Below, one piece after another: positions 1-10,800 of a stretch of 64,000 bases of DNA. The DNA is taken from NCBI GenBank assembly GCA_965198325.1, contig CBDAPE010000014.1, forward strand, positions 186,001 to 250,000, read 5' to 3'. A model generated the notes under the pieces. The model was not told where the DNA came from and ran no database searches. It saw nothing but the letters and a program-made list of their open reading frames with translations. Position numbers and translations under genes: made by a program. The DNA is from CBDAPE01 sp965198325 (GTDB lineage Bacteria > Pseudomonadota > Alphaproteobacteria > UBA828 > JAPUJA01). The stretch's first letter is position 1, and every line of letters begins with the position of its first letter.

Positions 1-2413
1 GCGAGCCGGAGGCGAGCGCGAAGGCCGAATCGTGGGCGACCTCGATGAAGTCGTTCGAGCCGTCGAAGCTGGCCGCCTTGCTGACACCGTCGAAGCCCTC
101 GGCGCCCAGTGCCGTACCGTTCTTGTAGACGCCGTTCTCGGTCTCAGTCGCATCCAATGCGCTCAGCCCCGTGATTTCCTCGAGCCGCCAGTATGCGACC
201 GGGTTGAGCGCTGTAACCTCTTCGGATTGGAGGCCGGCGCCCTTGTCGTGGAGCACGTCGTCGCCGTCGCTGCCGTCGAGCATATCGTTGCCGAGCCCGC
301 CGTCGAGCGTGTCGTCGTCATCCTCGCCGTCGAGTTCGTCGTTGCCCGCGCCGCCGTCGAGCGTGTCGTCGCCGTCATTGCCGAACAGGTCGTCGTTGCC
401 GGCTTTGCCCAGCAGCAGGTCGTCGTCGCTCTCGCCATCGAGGGTGTCGACCCCCGCGCCGCCTTCGAGGGTGTCGTTGCCATCGAGGCCGTCGAGGAAA
501 TCGTCGCTGCCCAGCCCCTTGACGAAATCGTCGCCGTCGTCGGTGAACATGGTGTCGTCGGTGCCGTCGCCGCCGCTCACCGTGATGCCGTCGAGGCTCC
601 AGCCGTCATAGGTAATTTCGTTCTGTACGCCGGCATCGAACGAGGTCACCTCGTTGTTCTGCACGATCGCGCCGGCGTTGTTGAACACTGCCGAGTTGCC
701 GCTCACGACCGTATTGTTTTCGACCGTCAGCCCGTCGAGCGACGAATCGCCGGAGCCGAACATGATGATCGCGGTCGCAACCGTGGACGCCCCTGAGAAG
801 GCGAGGTTCGACAGCGTGTTGTCCGAAATCGTGCCCATGGCGGGATCGAGGCTCGCCACATCGGTCGTGATCTGGATGCCGTTCTGGGCGACCGTGCCGG
901 TCAGCCCCGCGCCGGTGATCTGGTTGTTGGTGATCGTCAGGTTTCCGCCGGTCAGCGCGAAGCCGTTTTTGTTGAAACCCTGCACCGTCGACTCGGTGAT
1001 CGTCAGCGCATCGGTGTCGTTCTCGAAATAGCCGAGAATGCCGACGCCGTCCTGGCTGTTCGACAGGGCGCCGTCGGTGACGCCCTTCACGGTAACGTCG
1101 CGGATCGTGCCGCCCGCCGCGCCTTCGATCGCAATCCCGGCGGTGAGCTGGTCGCTCGTGTCGTAGTCCATGCGGTCCGCGCCATCGACCGTCAGATTGC
1201 GGATCTGCCAGTTCGTCGCGCCGGAGTTGACCAGCAAGGCGGCGTTGACGTCCTTCGTGAATCTGCCCACGCCAAGGGTCTCGGTCACCTGGCTTGCCGC
1301 CAGCGGCGCCTGGATGATGACGCCCGCCTCGCTCTGGCCGATCAGGGTGACGCTCTTGTCGATCACGACCTGCTCGGTATAGGTGCCGTCGAGGATGAAG
1401 ATCGCACCGTTCGAGCCGATCGCGTCGATCGCGCTCTGGATGGTCGAGAAATGGGCACCCGCGCCCGTCCCGACGATGCGCACGTCGGTAAAATCGGAAA
1501 AGTCGAGCTGTTCGATGCTCGTCAGGGTGTCGGTTCCGCCGCCGGCCGTCGTCACGGTGATGTTGCCGCCGGTCAGCCCGATCGTGGTGCCCGCGTCGAG
1601 TATCGCGTCGGTGAACGCGGCGGTGTCGGTTCCGAGCCCGCCGTCGATGGCATCGTTGCCGCCGTTGCCGGTAAACCGGTTGTCGCCCGCTGTTCCTGTG
1701 AAGCTATCCGCCGAGCCGCCGCCGATGAGGTTCTCGATCTCGATCAGCGTGTCCGTGCCCCGTCCGCCGCCGACGCTCTGAGGCCCTTCGGTGGACAGAT
1801 CGACGGTCAGGCCGCAGGACGCTTCCGAATAGTCCGCCGTGTCGGTCCCGGCGCCGCCGTCGAGCACGTCGTCGTTCGTGCCGCCCTGCAGGCTGTCGTT
1901 GCCCAGGCCGCCCAGCAGGAAATCGTCGCCCGAGTCGCCCTGCAGGTTGTCGTCGCCCGTGCTGCCGAACAGGAAATCGTCGTTGCTGCCGCCGGTAATC
2001 GTGTCGTTGCCCGCGTCGCCCAACAACCGGTCGTCGCCGGCAAGCCTGCTGATCACGTCATTGCCGTCGCCGCCAGAGAAGATGTCGGTGTCGTTACCGC
2101 CGGTGATCGTGTCGTCGCCGCCCTTGCCGACGATGATGTCTTCGTTGCTGCCCGAGGTGAGCGTATCGTTGCCGCCGCCGCCGATGATGTGATCTTCGCC
2201 CGAGCCCGTCGAGATGCTCTGGCCGCTCGCGTCGGCAAGCCGCACGGTGCCGCCCAAAAACGACACGTCGTCGGGATCGGAGTCGAGACGCTCGATGTTG
2301 GAGAAGTTGATCCGGCTGCCGTCCGCGAACTCGAGGGTGCCCGAAGCGCCGTCGTTGAACTGGGCAAAATCGTCGCCCGAGCTGGTCTGGGTGCCGGTCA
2401 GGGAAACGACTGT
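1..2413 (-). pseudogene. 3' portion of giant RTX / beta-helix / LamG protein gene, continues past left edge
   Basis: The minus strand carries one open frame here with no start of its own. Its translation holds, in order, a run of RTX nonapeptides (GGxGxD type, about 2230-1850 and 1730-1630), and a parallel beta-helix module (about 1480-600). The beta-helix opens with FSTIQSAIDAI and continues with TEQVVIDKSVTLIG and repeated short N/I/T-rich turns. More RTX repeats follow (about 590-250). The start of a third LamG (concanavalin-like) module (VTALNPVAYWRLEE ... FDGSNDFIEVAHDSAF) runs off position 1. Calcium-binding RTX proteins are normally secreted by type I systems through a C-terminal signal, which would lie outside the window. 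It is the same reading unit as the fragments up to 6936 but is separated from them by the tandem duplication at 2414-2441. Either a decayed gene or, less likely, one with sequencing errors. Confidence 0.8.
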
Positions 2414-4212
2414 AACCCCGTCGCCCAAACCCCGTCGCCCAGCGGACCGCCCGTCAGCCCTGCGAGGTGAAGCGTATCGAAGCCCGCGCCGCCGTCGAAG
2501 CTGTCGGTGCCGCCGCCCGGGCCGAACAGCCCGAGGTCGTTGCCCGCGCCGCCCTCGAGCAGGTCGTTGCCCGCGCCACCATCGAGCAGGTCGTTGCCGT
2601 TCTCGCCGAACAGGGTGTCGGCGCCGGCGTCGTCGAACAGGTGATCGTTGTCGTCGTCGCCATGGGCTTCGTCGTCGTCGGCGCCGCCGAACAGGCTGTC
2701 CTCGTCGCCGTTGCCGCTCAGAAAATCATTGCCCGCGCCGCCGACGAGCAGCTCCTCGCCGGTGCCGCCCGAGAGCGTGTCGTCGCCCGCCTCGCCGTCG
2801 AGCATGTTGCCGCCCGCGCCGCCGTCGAGCGTGTCATTACCTGTGCCGCCCAGCAGCAGGTCGTCGTTATTGCCGCCGTCGAGCGTATCCGCGCCCGCGC
2901 CGCCGTTCAGGAAGTCGTCGTTGTTGCCGCCGGACAGGGTGTCGTTGCCCAGCTCGCCCAGCAGCACGTCTTCTCCCGAGCCGCCGTCGAGCGTATCGAT
3001 GTCGGCGCGCCCGGCGAGATAGTCGCCGCCGCCTTCGCCGCTGATCACGTCTGCGCCCGCGCCGCCGATCAGCACGTCGTCGCCGCCCGTGCCATTGAGC
3101 GTGACGCCGGCGAGCGAGAGCGTCGGGTCCGGTCCCGCGAAGGTGATCCGCTCGACGTCGACGAAGCTGAAGGTCGGGCCGCCAGTCACGCTGACTGTGC
3201 CGTCCGAGCCGTCGGTCATGGTGACGACGCCCGAATCGACGCTCACGATCGCACCCGAGGATAAGGTAATCGTCCAGCCCGCCGAGAGGTCGAGGCCGCC
3301 CGTGCCCGTCAGGTCGATCGTGTCGGTGCCGGTGCCGCCGTCCAGGGTGTCGATGGTCGCAGCCGATGAACCGGGGCCGCTGGAAAACAGCTGACTCGCC
3401 TGGGCCGCCGAAAGCTGGCTGGCAAAGATCGCGACCTCGTCGATCTCGCCGTCGAAGAAGCGGTTGGCGCCGCTCGTCGTCAAGTTGCCGCTGCTGACCG
3501 TCGAGGCGCCGATTGCGATGGGTTCCAGGTTACCCTCGAGGCCGCCCGTAAAGGCGTTGGTATCGACCAGGGTGCCGTCGAGGAACAGCTTCATGCCCCC
3601 GGTGCCCCAGGTGAAGACGACGTGGTGCCACTCGTTCTCGCCCACCGTTTCTGCGGCCGAGGTCACGAAGAAGCTTTCCGTCGTGCTCTGGAGCCGGACC
3701 TCGACGCTGCCGTTGGACTTGTGCGTGACGGTCAGGTGACCGCCCGTGTCGAAGCCGCTCGAGTCTTTCGAGAAGATGCCCTGCTCGTCGTTCTCGTCGT
3801 CGGTGTTGTACCACAGCTGCACCGAGCCGCTGGCGAGCTCGAACGCGGCGTCGTGGGCGATCTCGACGAAGTCGTTCAAGCCGTCGAAGTTGGGCGCCTT
3901 GCTTTCGCCCGAAATTCCGAGACCGCCGAGCTCCGGACCGTTCTTGTATATGCCGTCCTCGTCGCCCGCCGAGTCGTTGGCGAGCGAGCCCGTGGTCTCT
4001 TCCATCCGCCAGAACGTGAGCGGGTTCAGCGCGGTGACCTCGAGAGCATGGCTCGGCACGCCGCCGCCGATCAGGATGTCGTCGCCGCCGCCCTGAAGCA
4101 CATCGCCGCCCGAGCCGCCGACGAGCGTGTCGTCGCCCAGCCCGCCGGCCAGCGTATCGTCGCCGCCGGCGCCCTCGAGCCGGTTCGCTGTGCCGTCGCC
4201 CGTGAGCGTGTC
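2398..4212 (-). pseudogene. Middle portion of the RTX/LamG gene (second LamG module plus RTX array)
   Basis: The longest ORF begins at an internal ATG at 4101, but the coding frame is open up to about 4212 (GDTLTGDGTANRLEGAGGDDTL). It contains RTX repeats and then a complete LamG/concanavalin-like module of about 200 residues (from ALNPLTFWRMEE through FDGLNDFVEIAHD, KLFLDGTLVDT and DGEIDEVAIF). A dense RTX nonapeptide array of roughly 20 repeats follows (about 3100-2480). LamG modules bind glycans or other ligands at the cell surface, and the RTX repeats bind calcium and drive folding after secretion. The frame is cut at the 3' side by the 14-bp duplication and at the 5' side by a one-base deletion near 4212, so this is one piece of a broken gene, not an independent gene. 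Confidence 0.8.
2414..2441. repeat. 14-bp perfect tandem duplication that shifts the RTX reading frame
   Basis: AACCCCGTCGCCCA occurs twice head to tail (2414-2427, 2428-2441). Fourteen is not a multiple of three, so the minus-strand frame from the right ends at a stop at 2398. Deleting one copy restores a continuous reading (LGDGVTVVSLTGTQ) into the left fragment. Confidence 0.9.
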
Positions 4213-4660
4213 GCCTTGGCCGAGCCGACCAGGTTCTCGATATGGTTGAGCACGTCGCCCTGGGCGTCGCCGCCTGTATTTGCGCCGGTCGCGAGGTTCA
4301 CGGTGACGCCGTGGTCGAGCTCGAATAAGATGCCGTGTCCGTGCCGCCGTCGCCGTCGAGCGTGTCCGCGCCGGCGCCGCCGATCAGGATGTCGTCGCCG
4401 CCCCGGCCTTCGAGCCGGTTGGCCGCGAAGTCGCCGATCAGGGTGTCGTTGTTGGCCGAACCGATCAGGTTCTCGATGCCGACCAGCGTGTCGCCTTCGG
4501 CGTCGCCGCCGGTGCCTTGTCCGGACGCCAGGTTGACGGTGACGCCTGCGCCCGGGTCGATCGTAAAGGACGCGACGTCTGTTGGCCGTCGATGCCGCCG
4601 GTAAAGGCGCCCGTATCGACGCCACTACGCCGTCGTCGCGGAAGAGCGTCAGCTGGCATG
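4213..4660 (-). pseudogene. Scrambled linker of the RTX/LamG gene with several frameshifts and a deletion
   Basis: Pieces in different frames read FTGGIDG (LamG strand), DVASFTIDPGAGVTVNLA, GTGGDAEGDTLVGIENLIGS, RTX repeats, then DHGVTVNLATGANTGGDAQGD and HIENLVGSAK. The LamG strand passes directly into the calcium-binding GVTVNLA block, so the C-terminal half of the first LamG module and its following RTX repeats appear deleted. One-base deletions are needed near 4337 (SYSS to DHGVTVNLA) and near 4212 (SAK to GDTLTG), and two small indels near 4610-4655. This density of lesions next to the MITE argues for real decay rather than isolated read errors. Confidence 0.75.
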
Positions 4661-4669
4661 CCGCCGACG

Positions 4670-4840
4670 GGGGCTTATATACTTAGCTTGACGGGCAGGT
4701 TCGCCGGCTGCCGTAGCCCCATTTTAGCTGCAATGCGGTCGCCGAAGCGTGGTTTTTTCCAGTCATGGGCCGTTGTGTTACGTTCGTGCCGACAGACGCG
4801 AGCGCGGGATTGCCGCCTGTCAAGTTAAGTATATAAGCTC
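4670..4840. mobile_element. 171-bp MITE inserted in the RTX gene
   Basis: The two ends are near-perfect terminal inverted repeats: CTTATATACTTAGCTTGAC at the left and, in reverse complement, CTTATATACTTAACTTGAC at the right. The element is flanked by an exact 9-bp direct repeat CCGCCGACG (4661-4669 and 4841-4849), the expected target-site duplication. It has no coding capacity, so it must have been mobilised in trans by an unidentified transposase. Insertion stops the host ORF: after WGVGG the frame reads SLYT and a stop inside the element. Confidence 0.88.
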
Positions 4841-6936
4841 CCGCCGACGCCCCAGCTGAACGCCATGTGGTGCCACTGGCCCGCGGTCAGGCTGTCGTTG
4901 GCCGAGCTGACCTCGAAGCTCGCGGTCGAGCTCTGCAGCCGGACCTCGACGCCGCCGCTCGAATTGACCTTGATGTTGAGATGCCCGCCGTCATCAAAGC
5001 CCGAGGAGTCCCGCGAAATGATCGTCTGGTTCTTGCTCGTGCTGTCGGTGTTGAACCAAGCCTGCACGGTGCCGCTGGACAACGCAAAAGCCGGGTTGTG
5101 ATTGATCAGGACGTGATCGTTCGAGCCGTCGAAACGCGCCGCCTTGCTCGCCGCCGAGATGCCCTCGTTGCCGAGCGAGACACCGTTCTGAAAACTGCCG
5201 TTCTGGGTTCCCGTCGAATCGACCGCGGTACCGCTCGAGGTCTCCTCGAGCCGCCAGAACGAGACGGGGTTGAGCGCGTTGACCTCGAGATGGCGGCTCT
5301 TGATGTCGCCGCCGATCAGCACGTCGTTGCCGGCGCCGCCCGAAAGATCGTCGTCGCCCGTGCCGCCCATCAGGGTATCGGCGTCGGCGCCGCCGTCGAG
5401 CACGTCGTTGCCCGCGCCGCCGATCAGGGTGTCGTCGCTGCCGCCGCCCAGCAGCGTATCGGCGCCCGCCGCGTTGGTGGTCAGCTCGAAATGCTTGGCG
5501 AAGATGCCCCGTCCGCTGCCGTCCTGGCCCTTGGAATCCCAGCCGCTAATGACGCTGCCGTCGGTCAGGGTCGCGACATCGGGACGTGCCTGGTCGTTCG
5601 CCGTCGTGTGGTTGACCTGGACTTCGCTGCCGTCCGGGCTGCCGGCGGAATTGAAGCGCTGGGAAAAGATCCCCTCGTCCGCGCCGTCCTGTCCGTCGGA
5701 TTCCCACGAGATAATAAATCCGCCGTCGGGCAGGCTGGCGACTGTCGCGCTGTCCTGGTTACCCGTCTGGGTCGCGTTCGCACGCCGCTCGGCGCCTTCC
5801 GCGACCCCGTTCGAATCGAAGATCTGATAGAACACCCCGGTTCCCGATGAATCGGGCGATTGCCAGACGACGACGAAGCCGCCGTCTTCGAGGGTCGCGA
5901 TGTCGGGACGCTGCTGATTTCCCGCCGTCGTCGCGTTGACAAGGATTTCGCTGCCGATCTTCGTGCCGCTGTTGTCGTAGCGCTGGGCGAAGATGCCCCG
6001 CCCGTCGCCGTCGCCCGACCGGGATTCCCAGGTCACCACGAAGCCGCCGTCGTCGAACGCGGACACCTCGGCGGCGCCCTGGCCGCTCGACGTCGTCGTG
6101 TTGACGAGGAATTCGGAGCCTTGGGCCGTTCCCTCGGAATTATAGACCCGGCCGAAAACGCCCGAGCCGTCGCCCGTGCCCTTGCCGTTCCAGACGACGA
6201 CGTAGCCGCCGTCGGAGAGACCCTCGACCTCGGGGTCGCGCTGGTTGTTGCTCGTCGTCGAGTTGACCCGGAACTCGCCGCCGCTCTTGCTGCCGTTCGG
6301 GTTGTAGCGCTGGCCGTAGATTCCGTCGCCACTTTCCTGCCCGGTCGATTCCCAGACCACGACGAACCCGCCGCCGGTCAGGCTGGCCACGTCGGGGTCG
6401 TCCTGGTGGTTGCTGGTGCGCGTATTGGCCCGGAATTCGCCGCCCACCTTGAGCCCGCTCGCGTCGTAGCGCTGGCCGAAGACGCCGTCCCGATTGCCGT
6501 CCTGGTTCGCCGATTCCCAGACGACGACATAGCCGCCGTTCGCCAGGCTGTCGATCGACAGGCTGTCCTGGTTACTGCTGGTCGTCGAATTGACCCGGAA
6601 CTCGTCGAACCGGTCGGGTTCGAAGATCAAACGCAAGGGTCCGCCGTCGCCGACCAGAACGTCGTTGCCTTCGCCGCCGATCAGGAGGTCGTTGCCGGCG
6701 GCGCCGATCAGCCTGTCGTCGCCTTCGCCGCCGGTGATGGTGTCATTGCCCGTGCCGCCGAAGAACGTCGTGCCGACCAGGTATCCGCTCGCCGCGGCGG
6801 CCGCGACCGTCGAGGGCAGGGTGACCTGGTCGTCGCCCGCAAGGGCGTCGTATTGGGTCCCTTCCTCATACGACCCGGCAGCGATCGTATCGAAATCGAT
6901 CTGGTCGTTGCCTGATGTGAACAGCGGGTCCGCCAT
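4825..6936 (-). pseudogene. 5' portion of the giant RTX/LamG protein gene
   Basis: A 703-codon frame starts at an ATG at 6936 (MADPLFTSGNDQIDFDTI) and ends inside the MITE. Layout: short N-terminal region, RTX nonapeptides (about residues 75-100), then seven tandem repeats of about 53 residues (about 105-480), each with the pattern (R/L)VN-T-T-N-Q ... DGG(F/Y)VVVWES ... G(I/V)F-QRY. RTX repeats follow (about 490-545), then the first half of a LamG module (ALNPVSFWRLEE ... WHHMAFSWGVGG). Such repeats occur in large secreted RTX proteins; the role here (surface adhesion or a carbohydrate-active coat) is inference. No signal peptide, as expected for type I export. No convincing Shine-Dalgarno before 6936. 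The full gene would have encoded well over 2,200 residues. Confidence 0.82.
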
Positions 6937-7440
6937 AGCTGGCCCATGTTTCCAAATCGCCCACTACCTGTGAGCACGAATTGAAATATGCGTCACTAGC
7001 ATATTTATGTCAAATAAAATTCTTTTTACGAATTATTTACCAACATTTCGACTTTTGCCGGGCCCCGCTACGATCTGAATCTATAAGGTCAGCCGTTTTG
7101 CCATTCCTGAGGGGCCTCTGATTCATTGAAATATTATAACTATTGATCATCCTTCAGATTAGCACTTCAAGCCCAAAATTTCGAGTCAACTTCGCACGAT
7201 TCCCGAATTTTAATCGGCATTCGTGTGTTTTCCTCAACCTATTGAAATATAATATATAAATCATGAATTTCTTCACAGAGAATCGGGGCAATCGCGCGGC
7301 TCGTCCACGAAGTCGCGGGTCGGTGGGAAAGTATTGTCCATCTGGGCGGGCATCGGCTGTGATCGCGGTCATAACGTAATCAATCGGTCACGGGAAAGGT
7401 GGGAAAGTCGGCAGGCGATAGGATAAGACGCTCGGCGTGA
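6937..7440. other. AT-rich intergenic region upstream of the RTX gene
   Basis: Distinctly AT-richer than its surroundings, with short ATTGAAATAT-type repeats near 7120 and 7240. It most likely holds the RTX promoter region. Short ORFs on both strands show no recognisable protein and no good ribosome binding site. Confidence 0.5.
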
Positions 7441-7785
7441 GCGTTTCCCGTCGGCCGCTGCCGTCGCAATCGCCGCCGGGACCGCCACCCGGGCGCCCGC
7501 GTGGACTGGGTCATCGGGGCGGCCGCGATGAGCCTGGCACTCCAGGCGACGGCGCTGGGCCTCGTCTGCCACCAGATGGCGGGAATCGACGGCGCGAAAA
7601 TTGTCGAGATTTTTGGCGTGCCCGACGGCGTCGAGCCGGTCACGGCCATCGCCGTGGGCTGGCCCGGCGATCCCGACGCGCTGCCCGAAGCCATGCGCGA
7701 AGCCGAGCGAGCCCCCCGGACCCGCCTGCCGCAGGGCGACGTCGTCTTTGCCGGCGGGTGGGGAAAGCCGGCTACCCTGGATTAG
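7441..7785 (+). pseudogene. C-terminal remnant of a nitroreductase-family flavoprotein
   Basis: The frame is closed upstream by a stop at 7438-7440. From about 7500 it reads VDWVIGAAAMSLALQATALG, then GLVCHQMAGID, PDGVEPVTAIAVGWPG and APRTRLPQGDVVFAGGWG. These match the last half of FMN-dependent nitroreductases (about 190-200 aa when complete), including the conserved ALGL-H-M-G segment and the RTR-P C-terminus. The N-terminal half, which supplies most FMN contacts and the dimer core, is missing and was not found upstream, so this is a truncated gene. Confidence 0.75.
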
Positions 7786-7833
7786 CCGGGATCGCGTCCC
7801 GGCATCGTCAGGCCAAACCCGCGTTCGCGCCAG

Positions 7834-10800
7834 TCAATTTCCCGCTGCGAGCATCTGCTCCACCCAGCGGGCGGTGAGCTTTTCGGACAGCGCGTTCTGG
7901 CGCAGCCGGTCGCCGAGCGCGGTAAAATCGACCGCGTCCATCGGCTGGTTCTGATCGAAGCAGGAAAATACCAGCCGCTCGGCACCGGTCTCGGGATCGG
8001 TTTGCGGCTGGAGGCACTGGGCGCAGACTTCCTTCATCATGCACTGCATCGACGAATTGATACCGGCGATCGCGATCGGTGCCTTGCCCAAGAGGTCGGC
8101 CAGGGTATCCCGGCGCGCGGCCGCCAGCGCCGCCATCATGGTCTCCGAGCCGATGGCGAGAATCCGGTCGACCTGCTCGAGAACGACCGGCTGATCGCCC
8201 AGCTCACCCCGGCCATAGGCCGCGAGCGCGGCGACGGGATCGCCCGCATAAGCCTTGTCGGTCCCGCGGCCGGGTTCGAATCCCGGCGCCTCCTCGCACG
8301 CCCAGAGCACGACGTCCGCCGCGGCTTCGAGGCGCTCCGGCCAATAGCGGTCGTCGCGCGCGCGGTAGCCGGCGGCAAGGACCACGCGGCACCCCCGGGC
8401 GCGCATCGCCGCGCCGATCGCGGCAAGCGGGCCGAGACCGTAGCCGGAGCCTGCGAGCAGTGCGCTCTCGCCCTCAGGAATCTCGACCGCCGTACCGGTC
8501 GGGCCCATGAAGACGACCGGCTCGCCCGGCGCAAGCGTTGCCGCGAGCCGGCCCGAACCGCCGGCTTCGACCACGACGGCGCCGATCAATCCCGCCTCGG
8601 GATCGGCCCAGGCGCCGGCCAGCGCGAGTCCCTCGAAGGCGGCTGGCCCGCCACCGTCGTGCGGTGCCGTGCCTTCGAAATTCTGCAGCCTGAAGAATTG
8701 GCCCGGGGCGAAGCCGCGGGCCGCCGCCGGCGCCTTGACGACAAGCTCGACGGTTCGGCGGTTCAGCCGGGTTACCCGCTCGACGGTGGCGCGCAGGCCG
8801 TCCGCGATCCGGGCCATGAAGTCGGCATCGTCCGTCCCGTCCGCCGGCGCCCGGGCATTGATGAGCGCGCTCACCCGGGGCGCGCCCTGCTTCGCGCTGG
8901 CCATCGCCTTGACGACGTTGCCGGCGAAGCCCGGATGGACGTCGCCGTAGAAGCTCACCGCCCGTCCGTCGGCGCGCCGGGCCGTGAAGATCTCCGTCGT
9001 CCCGGGCTTGGCGAGCGGCTCCGGGGTGATCGGCGCGCCCGCCTCGTCGACCGCCTGGAAATAGTCGCCGTCGAGCGCCAGCGATGCGGGCTCGTCCCGG
9101 GCGATCGAGCTGTTTGCCGTGGTGCCCGCCGCCATCAACACGGTCCGGGCGGGCAGGCGGAGTGTCTCGCCCGTGCCCTGCCATCGGCCGTCCTCGTCGC
9201 GCATCTGCATCTCGAAGCGAATCGCCCGGGCGGCGCCGAAATCGTCGGTCTCGATCAGTGCGGGCGAGAGGCACTCGGCAAAGCGGAAGCCCTCCTGGAG
9301 CGCGAATTCGACCTCTTCGGGGTTGAGCCGGTACATCGGCGAATCGATCAGCCTCTTGCGGTAGGCGATGGTCACCCCGCCCCAGCTCTGGATCAGCGCG
9401 CGCAGCCCGGGCTCGCGCCCGTCCGCCGCGGCGGCCTCGCGCTCGGCGCGAATCGTCCTGGCGTGGGCGATGAACTCGTCTGCGATCGCTTCATCCTCGG
9501 CGCTCCAGTCCGCGCGCACCGCGTCTTCGCCCGCCGCCTCGGCCAGCGTCTCGTAGCGCGCCAGGAAGCGTTCGACCTGGAACGGGTAATAGGCGGCGGA
9601 TTCCGTCGCTGCGTCGACCGCCGTCAGGCCGCCGCCGATCACCACCGCGGGCAGGCGGATTTGGCAGTTGGCGAGCGACTCCGCCTTGGCGGCGCCGGTC
9701 AGCTGCAGGGCCATCAGAAAGTCGGACGCCGCGCGCACGCCGCGCGCCAGCCGGCCCGCCACGTTCGGGATCGTCGGCCGGCCGGCGCCGAGCGCCAGGG
9801 CGACGTGGTCGAAACCCGCCTCGAACGCGCCCTCGACCGTGAGCTGGCTGCCGAGCCGCACCCCGCCATGCATCGCGAAGTGCGCCCGGCGCTCGACGAG
9901 CAGGCGCAGGACCTTGAGCATGTTCTTGTTCCAGCGCACCGTGATGCCGTATTCGGCGACCCCGCCGAAGCCCGCCATGGTGCGCTCGTCTAGGCTCTCG
10001 AAGATGTCGTCGACATCGCGCACGGGCGCAAACGGGACACGTCCGCCCGCCGCGTCGACGCCCGAAAGGCCGGAGTCGAGGGGCTCGATCTTGAGCGCGT
10101 CGATCGCGACCACCCCATGGCCGTCGTTCAGCAGATGGTGAGCCAGCGTATAGCCCGCCGGGCCGAGGCCGCAGACCAGCACGCGGCGCCCGGTCGCGGG
10201 TCGCGGCACCGGGCGCTCGAGGTCGAGGGGATTCCAGCGGGTCAGCAGGCTGTAGATCTCGAAGCCCCAGGGCAGGGCGATGACGTCCTTAAGCACGCGG
10301 GTCTCGATCTGGGGGATGTCGACGGGCTCCTGCTTCTGGTAGATGCAGCCCTTCATGCAGTCGTTGCAGATATGGTGTCCGGTGCCGGCGCACATGGGGT
10401 TGTCGAGGGTCACGATGGCGAGCGCACCGACGGCAAAGCCCCGCGCCTTGACCATGTTCATCTCGGATATCTTCTCGTCCAGCGGGCAGCCGATGAGCGC
10501 TTCGCCGAAGGGATTGGTGCCGAAGCCGCCGTCCTTCGCCAGTACGCCGTGGGAACAGGAATCCTTGCCCCGGTCGTGGCAGAAGATGCAGTAGTTCACC
10601 TGGTCGAGAACCCGCGGCAGGTCGGCGCCCTCATCGGTCAGCGTGAAGCCGTCGCGCGCCCGCAGGTGATGATCGGGCAGGCGGAAGACCGCGAGCCCGT
10701 CCTCGGCGTGGGTCTCGACCGGGATGAGATGCTCGTAGTCCCGCTTGGCGGGCGCCTTGAACAGCAGGCCGCCTGCAAAGCGGCGCTTGCCGGCCTCGCT

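Noticed and set aside
32..3264. Long plus-strand ORFs rich in Val/Ala/Arg opposite the RTX gene
   Set aside because: They mirror the repetitive GGxGxD codons of the minus-strand RTX arrays; no start signals or known domains.
8002..9993. 663-codon plus-strand ORF
   Set aside because: Antisense shadow of the 1160-aa flavoprotein, caused by high-GC third positions.
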